NCBI RefSeq assembly: GCF_012641265.1
Contig: NZ_JABAHZ010000003.1
Location: forward strand, 1 to 64,000
DNA length: 64,000 bases
Direction of reading: 5' to 3'
DNA from: Chitinophaga eiseniae
Lineage (GTDB): Bacteria; Bacteroidota; Bacteroidia; Chitinophagales; Chitinophagaceae
Positions 28,061-37,613 of this stretch are shown here, in pieces. How positions within the stretch are numbered: the first letter of the stretch is position 1; every line of letters begins with the position of its first letter. The notes under the pieces were generated by a model that was given only the letters and a program-made list of their open reading frames with translations, did no database searches and was not told the origin of the DNA. Position numbers and translations under genes: made by a program.

Positions 28061-28576
28061 TTATTTGAATACATTGTTCAAAAGAAGCACAATTTCCTTT
28101 GCCCTTGTTCCCGATCCAATATCAGAAAATAAAAATTCATCACCGTTTTTTAGAATGACATAAAGACGATATCTTTTGAACGAAGGCTTTTGCTGAGTCG
28201 ATCTATAAGAGAATCTGGCAATATCAGAAACCGCAAATGTCACCTCCTGGTTCATAAAAAAGAGGAGCCGTGTAATTGGGCTTCTTCGTTTTATTATTGA
28301 GCTATTACTGTCAAAACTGGCTTTAAAATCGTTAACTGCTTCGAAATCGTACCATAGTGAGAAAAATGCTACTCCAAATAACAATAATCCTATAAAAAGA
28401 TTGACTCTCTGCATCAGTAATACAACCAGCGGCAATAGAACTAATGTAGTAACGCTGTTATAGTCAAAGAGCGGCGAGCTAATATTGAATCCGCCCTCAT
28501 CAAACTTGAACTTAGGAGATGAAATGCCTTCATTTTCAATATAATCACTCAGTTTATCAAGAAATGCCGTTCTCAT
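28061..28576 (-). CDS. Membrane protein of unknown function (intact copy of a duplicated gene)
   Basis: A 171-residue protein. The N-terminus MRTAFLDKLSDYIENEG is followed by a beta segment (ISSPKFKFDEGGFNISSP), two membrane helices (about 42-57 and 61-77) and a C-terminal domain (RYRLYVILKNGDEFLFSD) that could be a PH-like beta fold. A broken second copy lies at 29475-29640. It belongs to the leftward array behind the Rhs protein. I do not recognise a named family; an immunity role is inferred from position and duplication. Confidence 0.6.
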   Translation of the reverse strand: MRTAFLDKLSDYIENEGISSPKFKFDEGGFNISSPLFDYNSVTTLVLLPLVVLLMQRVNLFIGLLLFGVAFFSLWYDFEAVNDFKASFDSNSSIIKRRSPITRLLFFMNQEVTFAVSDIARFSYRSTQQKPSFKRYRLYVILKNGDEFLFSDIGSGTRAKEIVLLLNNVFK

Positions 28577-28702
28577 GTTTATTTAATAATAAATTATCAA
28601 CTCATTGTAAAGAAACAACTCCAGTTTTCCACTATGCTTTTCGCCCCACCAAGTAACATCTGGCGCGTAGGCTAATGATATGATTAGAATATATGATCTT
28701 CT

Positions 28703-29245
28703 TTAATCCTTCTTTTCACTCCAAATTACGAAACCATTTCTTTTTGCCACGAGAGAGTCCACTATTTTTTGATAGGCGAGAATAAGACTTCCTTCCAATA
28801 CTTCATTTGTACGATCATACCCAAGTTCAAAAATAACAACCCACCTTCTTTCATTCCCTGTCAAAGAAGATAATAAATTTACTAACACACCATTCTCATT
28901 TATAGTATCCAGAGAAATTTCAATCATCAAATCATCAAGCCCTTCAACTATCGAGATACACTGCCACTGGCATTTTCGAAACTTATCTGGCAATAATGAT
29001 ATAATGTGTTCTGGCACATTTGATTTAATCAATTTAAAATAATGGAGTCTCGCTTCTTCCGACCTTGGGGATATTCTTCCTTCAACCATTCGAAAGCTGG
29101 CTGTTCAAAATTGATTAGTGATATTCCTGATTCTACAGGTAATAAAATTTCGAAACCGATGTCCATAAAATGTCATTTCCAGAAGAAAGTATAATGCTTT
29201 CTTTTTGTCAGCATACACATGCCATCCTCTCTTGTCGTATTCATC
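28703..29245 (-). pseudogene. Frameshifted gene remnant in the Rhs-linked array
   Basis: Three protein-like blocks follow each other in different frames. From 29245 downward one frame reads EYDKRGWHVYADKKKALYFL. From 29166 a second reads MDIGFEILLPVESGIS and then FEQPAFEWLKEEYPQG, stopping after DSIILN. A third, open from 29089 to 28703, continues LHYFKLIKSNVPEHIIS to a C-terminus ending VIWSEKKD. The simplest reading is one gene of about 170-180 codons broken by at least two frameshifts. The last block alone could be translated as 128 residues from an ATG at 29089. Family unknown. Confidence 0.6.
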
Positions 29246-29312
29246 TTACAAGATATAGCTATAGTCACTAGATTTTACTTGAATGCTTTGAAAAATTCAT
29301 CGGTAAAAACCA

Positions 29313-29473
29313 TTATTCAATTCTATTAACCGAAAATTGTGTTAAATTCCTGAATTCACCTTTCAAACGAGGAAATGGAGGTAACTCCTTAATATCTGTA
29401 TCTTCTTTGTCCATTACAAGCGATTGGACAGATTTAGCTTTCAAATAGTGCAAGAAGGCGTCTCTCTTACATG
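29313..29473 (-). pseudogene. Orphan 3' gene fragment
   Basis: An open stretch of 53 codons without a start codon reads KRDAFLHYLKAKSVQSLV, then DTDIKELPPFPRLKGEF, ending SVNRIE and a stop at 29313. The composition is protein-like, yet it is bounded upstream by a stop codon. It looks like the C-terminal end of a gene whose front has been lost. I cannot name the family. Confidence 0.45.
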
Positions 29474-29474
29474 C

Positions 29475-29640
29475 CTAGTACCTATACCTAACGAAAACCC
29501 AGTACATCAAAACTAGCGCCGCTATACTTCTATAGTCAAACAGAAGTTAACAACACGCCTCTCCATCTTGAAGTGAGAAGATGAAATCCCTTCTTTTCAA
29601 TGTAACTACTCATTCTGTCAGAAAACTCTCGATTACGAGG
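29475..29640 (-). pseudogene. Decayed second copy of the 28.1 kb membrane-protein gene
   Basis: Read leftward from 29640, three frames in turn give REFSDRMSSYIEKKG, EGISSSHFKMER and LLFDYRSIAALVLMYWVFV. These match, in order, RTAFLDKLSDYIENEG, EGISSPKFKFDE and PLFDYNSVTTLVLLPLVV at the start of the intact protein at 28061-28576. Two frameshifts and a stop separate the blocks, and the rest of the gene is missing. This is a clear duplicated, broken paralogue. Confidence 0.8.
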
Positions 29641-29827
29641 GTACAAAAAAATAGTACAAAGTCAACAGAAGAACAAGAAGAGATATAATATATCCTGCCC
29701 ACATATTTCGAGTTTCATGGTTAGCTATCTCTTCAGATAGCCTGCCCTTAAATCCTTTTAATATCCAGAAAAAAATGGCCCCTATCCAAATGGAAGTGAG
29801 TCGTGCTGCAAAAGGTTCTTTCGCCAT
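29633..29827 (-). CDS. Small two-helix membrane protein directly after the Rhs gene
   Basis: A 64-residue protein beginning MAKEPFAARLTSIW. It has two hydrophobic helices (about 9-23 and 44-62) separated by a charged loop (GFKGRLSEEIANHETRN). Its start lies 7 bp after the stop of the Rhs protein, the usual place for a cognate immunity gene, and its last codons overlap the decayed paralogue at 29640. A cognate immunity function is the natural hypothesis, but no sequence motif confirms it. Confidence 0.55.
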   Translation of the reverse strand: MAKEPFAARLTSIWIGAIFFWILKGFKGRLSEEIANHETRNMWAGYIISLLVLLLTLYYFFVPS

Positions 29828-29834
29828 ATATTCC

Positions 29835-32800
29835 TTATTTATATTTCGCTCTTATTTTATCCAATGTGGAAAAAAATTGGCCCGCCGCGTTACTATTGAA
29901 GTCTGTGACGTCTAATTGATTCTTCTTTAATATAACGCTATAAGTGCTGTTGCTCGCATGACCTCGACTGATAATCTGTTCCCCCAGACTTCCCCATCCA
30001 ACTGTCGCCCCGTCAGACGCCCCCGGAATATCAGGAGTCATATCATCTCGCTTCTGGCCATCATTTTTTACTGGCACCGGGAAGTAACTATGATCCTCCT
30101 TCAAATATGCTTCAAACGTAGAAGCAACTGGAGCTGTAATAGAATTATCTACAGTATTTATCTCATTTACAGAAGAAACACCTCCATAGGCAAAATTTTC
30201 GTGGCCTACCCCATATTCTTTTATGGTTGTAGTAGTCTTTATATTGACATTATTTGACTTACTGACTATTTCACCTTTAGAGTTTACTACAGTAGTAGAT
30301 GATATTGTAGTGGCTTTTTCAACAGTAGTTTCCCTTGTAATAGAATTAGCCGTTGGCCCTTTAGTTTTAATCTTTTCTTTAGAAACATTAACAGAGTTTA
30401 CTGTAGTAGTTTCCTTTATAGTATATGTCTTTTTCTTTTCATCATAAGAAATGCCATTTAACTGAGATCCATCATCAAAAGCCATTGGTGCCATGCCGTC
30501 TGGATCGATAAACCTAATTGGGTTATCAAATGCATATACATAAGGGCTCCAGCGCCTCATCAAATCTGCTTTAGGATCCAAAACATTCCACCGGCCTAGC
30601 TGGGGATCATACATACGGTTCCCAAAATCTAATAATTCAAGGCCGGTACCGTCAGACATCTCGAAATGCTGGATTTCCTTGCCGTTAAACTGATAGCGAT
30701 TCTCCGGATAATTCGCTCCCTTCAACGCATTCGAACTAATCCCCGCCATCGTCAACCCAAATGGATAATAATGTGTTTCTTCAAGCAAGGGGCCAGAATT
30801 AACTCCCAATATAATATTATCAAAAAACACCGGTTCCGCACTTTCATTACTGGTATACGCGTACAAGAACCCGGTCTTTTTAATCACCATCTTATCCTGA
30901 CCCAGTGTCTGCAACTCATCTGGTGTTGCTTTCACCTGTTTTACCCCGCTATTTTCTTCTACTAATTTAAACTCATCATCGAAAAGTACAAAATTAAGAT
31001 AGGCTTTCGGGCGGTCTGCGTTAGGTTGATCTGGTTCTTTCTCTTTCAGGCGGCGGTAGTCATTATTATAGAAATTATTGTTAAAAGGTGTCAATTGGTC
31101 TGATGTGGCCTCTCCATGTGCACCGTTATTCTGGCCAGCATTTCCGTTGAAGGCCTGAACGAGGTCCGCTACCATGTTTTCCGCAGTGGCCACAGCTGAT
31201 TTACCCTCTTTAGGACCATTCGATTTGTAAAACGCCTTGGCACTCAGCTGAATAGTATCACCAGCCATTACGCGTAATACAATGGAAGGTCCGATTTTTT
31301 TACCAGCGCCTGTTGCAGTGAGTTTTGCTACAGAGGCATTCTGCCCGGCACTTTCATCTGCGGGATAACCTACCGGTTTATCGGTGCGGGTATTATCAAT
31401 GTTGCTGAACAAAGCGGTTTCTGTAGCTGCTGCCGGGGCTTCCATCGTAGCAGCATACATGGTAAAGTCGGTCTGGTCCGTTAATACCATACGCACATTG
31501 CCCAAATGATCTTTCACAAAGTAATCGAAAGGATACTGGGTAGCCTGTCCTGTTTTAAATATAGGCCGTATCCTGCCTTCCTCATGCGCCAGGAACTGCA
31601 AAGTGTCATTCTGGTAAGCAAAACCACCTATATAGTCGGTAACGGTCACTTTATCCGTACTGGTGGTTTTATCCGTTACAATCTTTCTCCACTTTACGCC
31701 AGCGGCATCGTACAGGTATTTGATTCTCCCCTTGCCGGTGATTACAATACTATCCGGCAGGTTCAGGTGGTTATAAGTGATGGAGGTAATGTTTTTGTTG
31801 AGGTCTTTGATCAAATTACCATTGGCATCATAATCATAATCATCTCCGCTATTGGTACCGTTGATAAAATCTCCCAGTTTAGCGCTGGCAGTATTAGCGG
31901 TATCGGCTACCGCAGCCAGTTTGTTGCTGGTGGACCGGTATGTGTAGGTAAGACGGTCGATCATCGTTTTACCAGTACCCACCATCCCCATCTGGTTCAT
32001 AGCCGTAATATTACCATTGGCATCATACCCCAGGTTGCTCACAGAAAAATCTTTCTGATCTGCAGTCCAGTTGGAGCTACCGCTGTTTTGCTGTGAAAAA
32101 GGCGCCGACAGAAGGCGATTTACCTTATCATAGCTATAGCCATAGGCACGTGCGATACCATCACTTTTGCTCTTCCAGGTACTTCCCGCAATGTTTCCAT
32201 TATACTGCAAGGCAGTGAACCCAGAATCATAGGCCAATGTTTGCCCAAACCAGTTAGTGGAACTATTGGGAGCACTTGCGTAAGCTTTGTTGATACCAGT
32301 CAGCCAACCGCGGATATTATAATCGTAAGTTAATGTTTCCAGCTGCGAGCTACCTGCAATGCCCAAACGCTTTGTTTTCAGTTGCCCCAACTCATCGTAG
32401 GTATTCACCGCAACAGTTTTATCCAGGGTCGGACTGGCGTCATTAAGCCGCTTCTTAACGCTGGTGAGCCGGCCAGCGGCATCGTAGTGGAGCATCGTTA
32501 ATACCGTCGTTTGCGGAGAAAGGCTACTACGGAGGTTTTTATGCCGCAGATAAGTACTGAGTACCTTACCATTAAAATCATACAGACTAGTCATAATATC
32601 CAATCCGCCATTAATATTCTCTGCCAATACCTGGATAACCCGGCCCTTATCGTTATAGCAATTGGTAGTGGTTAACCATTGTTGGGTACCTAATATTCTA
32701 ACTTTCGTACCGGTCACCAATCCCTTCGTCAGGTTACTGCGGGCAGCCGGCAGTGCCTCCGAATTCAGGCTGCCATCCGCCTGGGGCTTGCCAATGTCAT

Positions 32801-34289
32801 TACTGAAATAACTCTGCGCTCCGGGGAAAGTATAATCGTCATAGTAAGTATAGGTCAACGGCGTCAGGGAATCCGCCGGAATGGTCGATAGCGTAACACT
32901 GGCTGCAACATTACCGCTGCCGTTGGTAGCTGCCGGGTTAATTACCATATCTGTGGCTGCACCTGTACCCGTATCAAATCCATCCACCACGCTAATGCTG
33001 TTGCCTGCCTGGTACAGGGGCTTCAAATCGAAACTATCCAGGATCAGATCAGCCGGCACAGGGAAGTTGTAAGCAATAGTTTGACTGCTGCTGCCACTCA
33101 CACCATTCAACGTAGTTTGTAAAGATTCACGGGTAAGAGTAGCATTTTTATATAAGGCTGTCATTACCGGTCGGTTTAGCCCATCATAAAAAGTAGCCAG
33201 CCAGTTTTTTCCTTTCATATTACCATCCCGGCTAAACGCCAATCTATCCCGCACATCATACACCATTTCAGTAGAGTCAGCGCCAGGCACTTTCTTTACC
33301 ATCATGCGGTTGCGGCCATCATAGCGGTATATAAAACAAAGCTCGCCTGCCACAGCAGTACTGATCACCCAATTGCTGGCAAGGGCCGCCTCCACCGCTT
33401 TGGGAGGAATCACAAAACGAAGGTTCCCTAAGTCATCGTAGGCATAGTAAGTACACAACCATCCCATATGCCCGGTACCCGGCGTGGCGGAAAGCTGCAC
33501 CTTTTTGAGCACTACCCGGTTTTCCTTGTCTTTATATTCCACTACCTGGTTGCCAGCTTCATCAATACCTACATTCTCATATAACTGGCCCGCAGCATAT
33601 ACGCGGCCAGCAGCGCTGGTTGGTATTACCTGCCCATTTGCGAAGTCCCAAATCCTTACAGAGTCACTGACTGCATTCACGAGGTACTGATTCTCTACAT
33701 ATTTATTCCCTCCTCGTTCTATGCCAGCGGGATTGTTCTTTGCCCAGCTGGCGCCAGGAGCATACGTCTTCAGCACCCGGTTTAAAGGCGAAGCCTCGAA
33801 ATCAATGCTGCTGTAATGCACTTTTTCACCCGGCGTTTGGGATAAGTAAAAAGTATTTTGCGCATTAAAGGGATCGGTCTTAAACTTTCCATCGGCGGTT
33901 CCGGGAGCTGTATAAGGCAAGTACTTCTGTTGCTCTCTCCCAAAGGCATCGTATATAACCGGCGCCACCAGGTCTTTACCTCCCGGGCTAACGGCTTTGG
34001 ATACCGTTTGCAGCGGCCTGCCAAGGCCATCAAAGTATTGGGTAGTTTGCCGCACCTGGTCTACGGTACGCGCAGCCGCCGCAACATAGGCAGTATCGGT
34101 AGTAGATACCGCGGGCTCCCAGGTACGTACATAGTTGATAGTAGTATTGGTATATGCCGCTGGCACAGCTATCGGTGTAGCCGCAGGCCGCACCGTGGAT
34201 GTAGGCGTTTGCGCAGTAGCCATTCCTCCTCCACTCAGCAGAAGAATAATAGCCACCAGCTTTTTATTTAAAATAGGGATATTTTTCAT
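29835..34289 (-). CDS. Secreted Rhs/YD-repeat protein with DUF6443 and variable C-terminus
   Basis: 1484 residues. Signal peptide about 1-27 (ending MATAQ) and a DUF6443-type N-terminal domain (about 45-180, TTQYFDGLGRPLQTVSKA, VIYDAFGREQQKYLPY). Many YD repeats follow (YDALGNL-like: YAYDDLGNLRFV, YDYDANGNLIKDLNKN, LYDAAGVKWRK). The Rhs core is FDYFVKDHLGNVRMVLTD through NRMYDPQLGRWNVLDPKA and ends RFIDPDGM near 1266. The last 218 residues (29838-30491) are unlike the core: first Thr/Ser/Lys-rich beta-like sequence (about 1290-1360), then a globular end (TVGWGSLGEQIISRGHAS, FFSTLDKIRAKYK). By analogy with polymorphic toxins this tail is the effector region. Its activity is not recognisable. 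Confidence 0.88.
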   Translation of the reverse strand: MKNIPILNKKLVAIILLLSGGGMATAQTPTSTVRPAATPIAVPAAYTNTTINYVRTWEPAVSTTDTAYVAAAARTVDQVRQTTQYFDGLGRPLQTVSKAVSPGGKDLVAPVIYDAFGREQQKYLPYTAPGTADGKFKTDPFNAQNTFYLSQTPGEKVHYSSIDFEASPLNRVLKTYAPGASWAKNNPAGIERGGNKYVENQYLVNAVSDSVRIWDFANGQVIPTSAAGRVYAAGQLYENVGIDEAGNQVVEYKDKENRVVLKKVQLSATPGTGHMGWLCTYYAYDDLGNLRFVIPPKAVEAALASNWVISTAVAGELCFIYRYDGRNRMMVKKVPGADSTEMVYDVRDRLAFSRDGNMKGKNWLATFYDGLNRPVMTALYKNATLTRESLQTTLNGVSGSSSQTIAYNFPVPADLILDSFDLKPLYQAGNSISVVDGFDTGTGAATDMVINPAATNGSGNVAASVTLSTIPADSLTPLTYTYYDDYTFPGAQSYFSNDIGKPQADGSLNSEALPAARSNLTKGLVTGTKVRILGTQQWLTTTNCYNDKGRVIQVLAENINGGLDIMTSLYDFNGKVLSTYLRHKNLRSSLSPQTTVLTMLHYDAAGRLTSVKKRLNDASPTLDKTVAVNTYDELGQLKTKRLGIAGSSQLETLTYDYNIRGWLTGINKAYASAPNSSTNWFGQTLAYDSGFTALQYNGNIAGSTWKSKSDGIARAYGYSYDKVNRLLSAPFSQQNSGSSNWTADQKDFSVSNLGYDANGNITAMNQMGMVGTGKTMIDRLTYTYRSTSNKLAAVADTANTASAKLGDFINGTNSGDDYDYDANGNLIKDLNKNITSITYNHLNLPDSIVITGKGRIKYLYDAAGVKWRKIVTDKTTSTDKVTVTDYIGGFAYQNDTLQFLAHEEGRIRPIFKTGQATQYPFDYFVKDHLGNVRMVLTDQTDFTMYAATMEAPAAATETALFSNIDNTRTDKPVGYPADESAGQNASVAKLTATGAGKKIGPSIVLRVMAGDTIQLSAKAFYKSNGPKEGKSAVATAENMVADLVQAFNGNAGQNNGAHGEATSDQLTPFNNNFYNNDYRRLKEKEPDQPNADRPKAYLNFVLFDDEFKLVEENSGVKQVKATPDELQTLGQDKMVIKKTGFLYAYTSNESAEPVFFDNIILGVNSGPLLEETHYYPFGLTMAGISSNALKGANYPENRYQFNGKEIQHFEMSDGTGLELLDFGNRMYDPQLGRWNVLDPKADLMRRWSPYVYAFDNPIRFIDPDGMAPMAFDDGSQLNGISYDEKKKTYTIKETTTVNSVNVSKEKIKTKGPTANSITRETTVEKATTISSTTVVNSKGEIVSKSNNVNIKTTTTIKEYGVGHENFAYGGVSSVNEINTVDNSITAPVASTFEAYLKEDHSYFPVPVKNDGQKRDDMTPDIPGASDGATVGWGSLGEQIISRGHASNSTYSVILKKNQLDVTDFNSNAAGQFFSTLDKIRAKYK

Positions 34290-34310
34290 GCTACATTCAT
34301 TAAGGGGTTA

Positions 34311-37300
34311 TTAACGTAACAGGGATTGATACTGGTAATCGAATTGTTTAAGGACGCTTTTATTCTGATCACGGATCACTTTCAGTCTTCCCATTTCATC
34401 GTACTCATAATAGATCGTTTTACCAGACGGATCGGTTTCACTCGTCATACCAAACAAAGGAGTATAGGTGAAAGTAGTTACCAAAGCCTGTGGTAAACTC
34501 GTACGAATACCATTTAAAGCTGTTCTTAACTGATCAGGAGTATAACTATCCGTATTGGTTAAATAAGCGGGAGCAATGTACTTCATCACGGTATCATAGG
34601 TACTGCCCACAATCTTAGCCACAGGGAATTGCTCATTATAGCCCCACAGATATACCTCGCGTACATCATTGGCATTAGCCTTCTCTTGTATATTTCCTTT
34701 AGATGTATAACTGATCACACTCACCCGGTCCTCCGTTGGATTATTAACAATCTGCTCCTTCAGATTTTGAAAAGCAATGATCTGCTTGTCGGACCTGGTA
34801 AACATATAAGATACCGTTTTCTGATCCATCTGCCCTGTTCCCACTTTTTTGGTCAATGATATAATTGGCGCAATCATATTCCTGTTAATCATGCTATCAT
34901 ATACCGCGCTGGTTCCTTTAAGGTCCAATGGGTAAGTATAGGCCATCGACTGTACTTTTCCATCACTCTGGTTTTCTGATACATCCCGGATCATAACGCG
35001 ATTCGTATCATTGATATAGGAATAGGTCAGCATCTTTTCCACTAGCTTGCCTGAGTTATCACTGGCATATGTCCGCTCCGTCGTTGACTGTAACCTTTTC
35101 CGCATGAAAACAAGCGGATATTTCTCAATATCCAGACTTATAAGGTCTTGATCATTGGGCTCTGGAGTTTTACATGGTGGGGAAGCTAACTTTCTGACAT
35201 TGTAATTGAAAACATTTCCCTTAATCAATAAATCATAAACATTTTCAATGGATTTTATTAGCTGTAGCGAGTCAACACCCGGGGAAAGAATCCGCTTATA
35301 CATATTTGTTTTGGTTTCTCCTATCATAAAATCACCGTATGCACAACGCGGTGTCCCCAGTATCCTGTTATTCCATACGATACTGGAATTAAGAATACCA
35401 TTGAACGAGAATATATGCTCGGTTGTCTGTACTTCACCCAATCCTTCAATGGTTTCAATAATTGAAGAGTGATATGTACTGGATCCCCCAATAGTTGTGG
35501 TAGGCATTACAATGTTATTCCCAATATTTACATACCATAAGTTTGCTAACGACGAACAGGGAGTTCCACCTGAACACGTAGGAAAAAATGGGGTCTTTAC
35601 TTTTTCATACATATTCTTGCTGAAGTAAACTCCAAAAGTAGAAATAGAAGAATCTTTCAGATTCATGTAATTAAATAATCGTTTGAGCGCTTTGGTTCCA
35701 CTATCTGTATAAGAGGTGATAGAGGAAACACTCACGGCTCCAATAGGTACAATTATCGGAATAGTATCTGCTTCCTGGTTCTCCAGGACAAAGTCTACCG
35801 ATCCAATTGTACAGCCACCTACTACAGTCAGACTCAAAATATATTGCCCTGGGTTGAGCCATAATGACAGTGAATCTGATTTATCAATACCAACGCCTCT
35901 CGTTGCAATGACACTCAAAGTTGCAGCGTCTTTAATGGTAAAAGTAGCTTTCTGATGAATGGGATCATAATTACAATCCGGGTTATAAGTATCGAAGTTA
36001 ACATTGGTATAGGCTATTACTGGCTGATAGAATGGAATAGTTATATTTTGGGTAATGGTAACAGTTCCTGTGAAGCCACTACCATGGGTTATAAGATTTT
36101 CATGTTGAAAGTGGTGGACTATTTTAGTATCAGGTCCTTTATTATAACTATATCCTATCGAATCATAGCCTCCCGTTGGATATGTTATTGTTTTTAACAT
36201 TCCATAAGTCATTAATGTTGTATCTGGTGTACGATCTCCAAACCTTGGCTTTCCAGCAGGCATATTATTGTAAATCCCCGGATATTGATAGCTAACATCT
36301 GGCATCTGGTATTCATTTGACAGCTTACCATTGTAATAACCATAATAATCCTGGGCTCCTGACATACGCACTGGCAGGTCATTACCATGAATATAATCAA
36401 ACTTATATCTCAACAACTTACTGGTATCTGCCAAACTATTTCCGGCAATTTTACATTCACTCAGATATAACCTATACTTCAGCGTAGTATCCAAAGACCC
36501 TATCTTTTTCTCTCCTTTGAGAAAGCTGTCATTAATATCAGTGCTTGAAAAATAGTCCTGTTCCAACACCATTTGCTTTACTATCTGGCCCTGATTATTT
36601 TTAACATAAATCCCATTTAATGCGAGCCCGCCCCCATCTTTTCTATTGGTATAACCAAAATCAACACTTCCATTAGTAAATGTAATGTGACTCAAGGCCT
36701 TACCTTCTATTTTATTTGAAGTAATCCCACAGTTGTAGGTATTTGTCTTCAACGGTGGAGGCGGATTTGAACAAGGTCCGCCAGTTTCTTGGCTATCCCA
36801 CAGGATAGTAAATAATTCACTCAAATTCGCCAGATAGGTATGGGTATAATAGCTATAGCTCAACTGTATTGTATCTTGATTCGGCTTGATGATCGATGTC
36901 AAGTACCATGAAGTAGGAAGCGGATCAGGAAATGGCTTGGGTCCTTGATACCCACTTTCAATAGTAGCATTAGTTTCAACAGCGTCAAATGTATAGACAA
37001 TCCCATTTTCATCTGTAACTTGGAACCCGCTTGTTAACGTGGCTCCAAGCTTCTTTATCCGAAGATTTGTTGTATTCAGGCTCGCAGGCTCATTATTCGC
37101 ATCCATTATAAATTTAGCATCTAACCCATTCATATTAATGGAAAAAAGATCAGACTCTCTATCAGCCAAAGTTTGCTCCATAGCGAAGTCAAAAACCGCT
37201 CTGTTCAGTAAATGGAAATCAGTGTTAAAATTATCAAGCACCTGCCCCCATTCTGCTCTCTTCTCATCTGGCTTCCCCAATACAATCCTTGAAATCGCGC

Positions 37301-37613
37301 CACCGCAATTAAGACTCCAGCCCAATCCCACATTCGACGCCAACTCATTCACCCTGATCCCATTGGAGGCATAATTGATCGATATCGGCAAACTCAGGGA
37401 CCTAGAATTGATAGTATAAAAAGGAATCCCCACACTCGGCGTACCAGTCGAGAGGTTCACGCTCGCATCAGCTCCTTTATTAATGGTCGCGGCGTTCGGT
37501 GAAGGTAACAATATTCGATTGGGCTCCAGGTTGGGCACATCAGACGACGTCTGGGCAACCCCACCTATCACCACTCCTAAAAAAACACTTAGGAACAAAA
37601 CAGATTTCCACAT
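34311..37613 (-). CDS. Large secreted YD-repeat-associated protein, partner of the Rhs gene
   Basis: About 1100 residues. The frame is open to 37694, but MWKSVLFLSVFLGVVIGGVAQ at 37613 gives a proper signal peptide. The mature N-terminus (NRILLPSPNAATINKGAD, GIPFYTINSRSLSLPISINY, GWSLNCGGAISRIV) is the SpvB/Rhs-like entry domain common in Bacteroidota. The C-terminus has YD-type sequence (GMTSETDPSGKTIYYEYDEM, GRLKVIRDQNKSVLKQFDY). It ends 21 bp before the DUF6443/Rhs protein. The pair may form one long secreted shell split over two genes; that is an inference. Confidence 0.8.
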   Translation of the reverse strand: MWKSVLFLSVFLGVVIGGVAQTSSDVPNLEPNRILLPSPNAATINKGADASVNLSTGTPSVGIPFYTINSRSLSLPISINYASNGIRVNELASNVGLGWSLNCGGAISRIVLGKPDEKRAEWGQVLDNFNTDFHLLNRAVFDFAMEQTLADRESDLFSINMNGLDAKFIMDANNEPASLNTTNLRIKKLGATLTSGFQVTDENGIVYTFDAVETNATIESGYQGPKPFPDPLPTSWYLTSIIKPNQDTIQLSYSYYTHTYLANLSELFTILWDSQETGGPCSNPPPPLKTNTYNCGITSNKIEGKALSHITFTNGSVDFGYTNRKDGGGLALNGIYVKNNQGQIVKQMVLEQDYFSSTDINDSFLKGEKKIGSLDTTLKYRLYLSECKIAGNSLADTSKLLRYKFDYIHGNDLPVRMSGAQDYYGYYNGKLSNEYQMPDVSYQYPGIYNNMPAGKPRFGDRTPDTTLMTYGMLKTITYPTGGYDSIGYSYNKGPDTKIVHHFQHENLITHGSGFTGTVTITQNITIPFYQPVIAYTNVNFDTYNPDCNYDPIHQKATFTIKDAATLSVIATRGVGIDKSDSLSLWLNPGQYILSLTVVGGCTIGSVDFVLENQEADTIPIIVPIGAVSVSSITSYTDSGTKALKRLFNYMNLKDSSISTFGVYFSKNMYEKVKTPFFPTCSGGTPCSSLANLWYVNIGNNIVMPTTTIGGSSTYHSSIIETIEGLGEVQTTEHIFSFNGILNSSIVWNNRILGTPRCAYGDFMIGETKTNMYKRILSPGVDSLQLIKSIENVYDLLIKGNVFNYNVRKLASPPCKTPEPNDQDLISLDIEKYPLVFMRKRLQSTTERTYASDNSGKLVEKMLTYSYINDTNRVMIRDVSENQSDGKVQSMAYTYPLDLKGTSAVYDSMINRNMIAPIISLTKKVGTGQMDQKTVSYMFTRSDKQIIAFQNLKEQIVNNPTEDRVSVISYTSKGNIQEKANANDVREVYLWGYNEQFPVAKIVGSTYDTVMKYIAPAYLTNTDSYTPDQLRTALNGIRTSLPQALVTTFTYTPLFGMTSETDPSGKTIYYEYDEMGRLKVIRDQNKSVLKQFDYQYQSLLR

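Noticed and set aside
34194..34289. Possible transposase or prophage boundary around the Rhs genes
   Set aside because: No transposase, integrase, inverted repeats or target duplications are seen at either edge of 26.5-37.6 kb; only the base composition differs.
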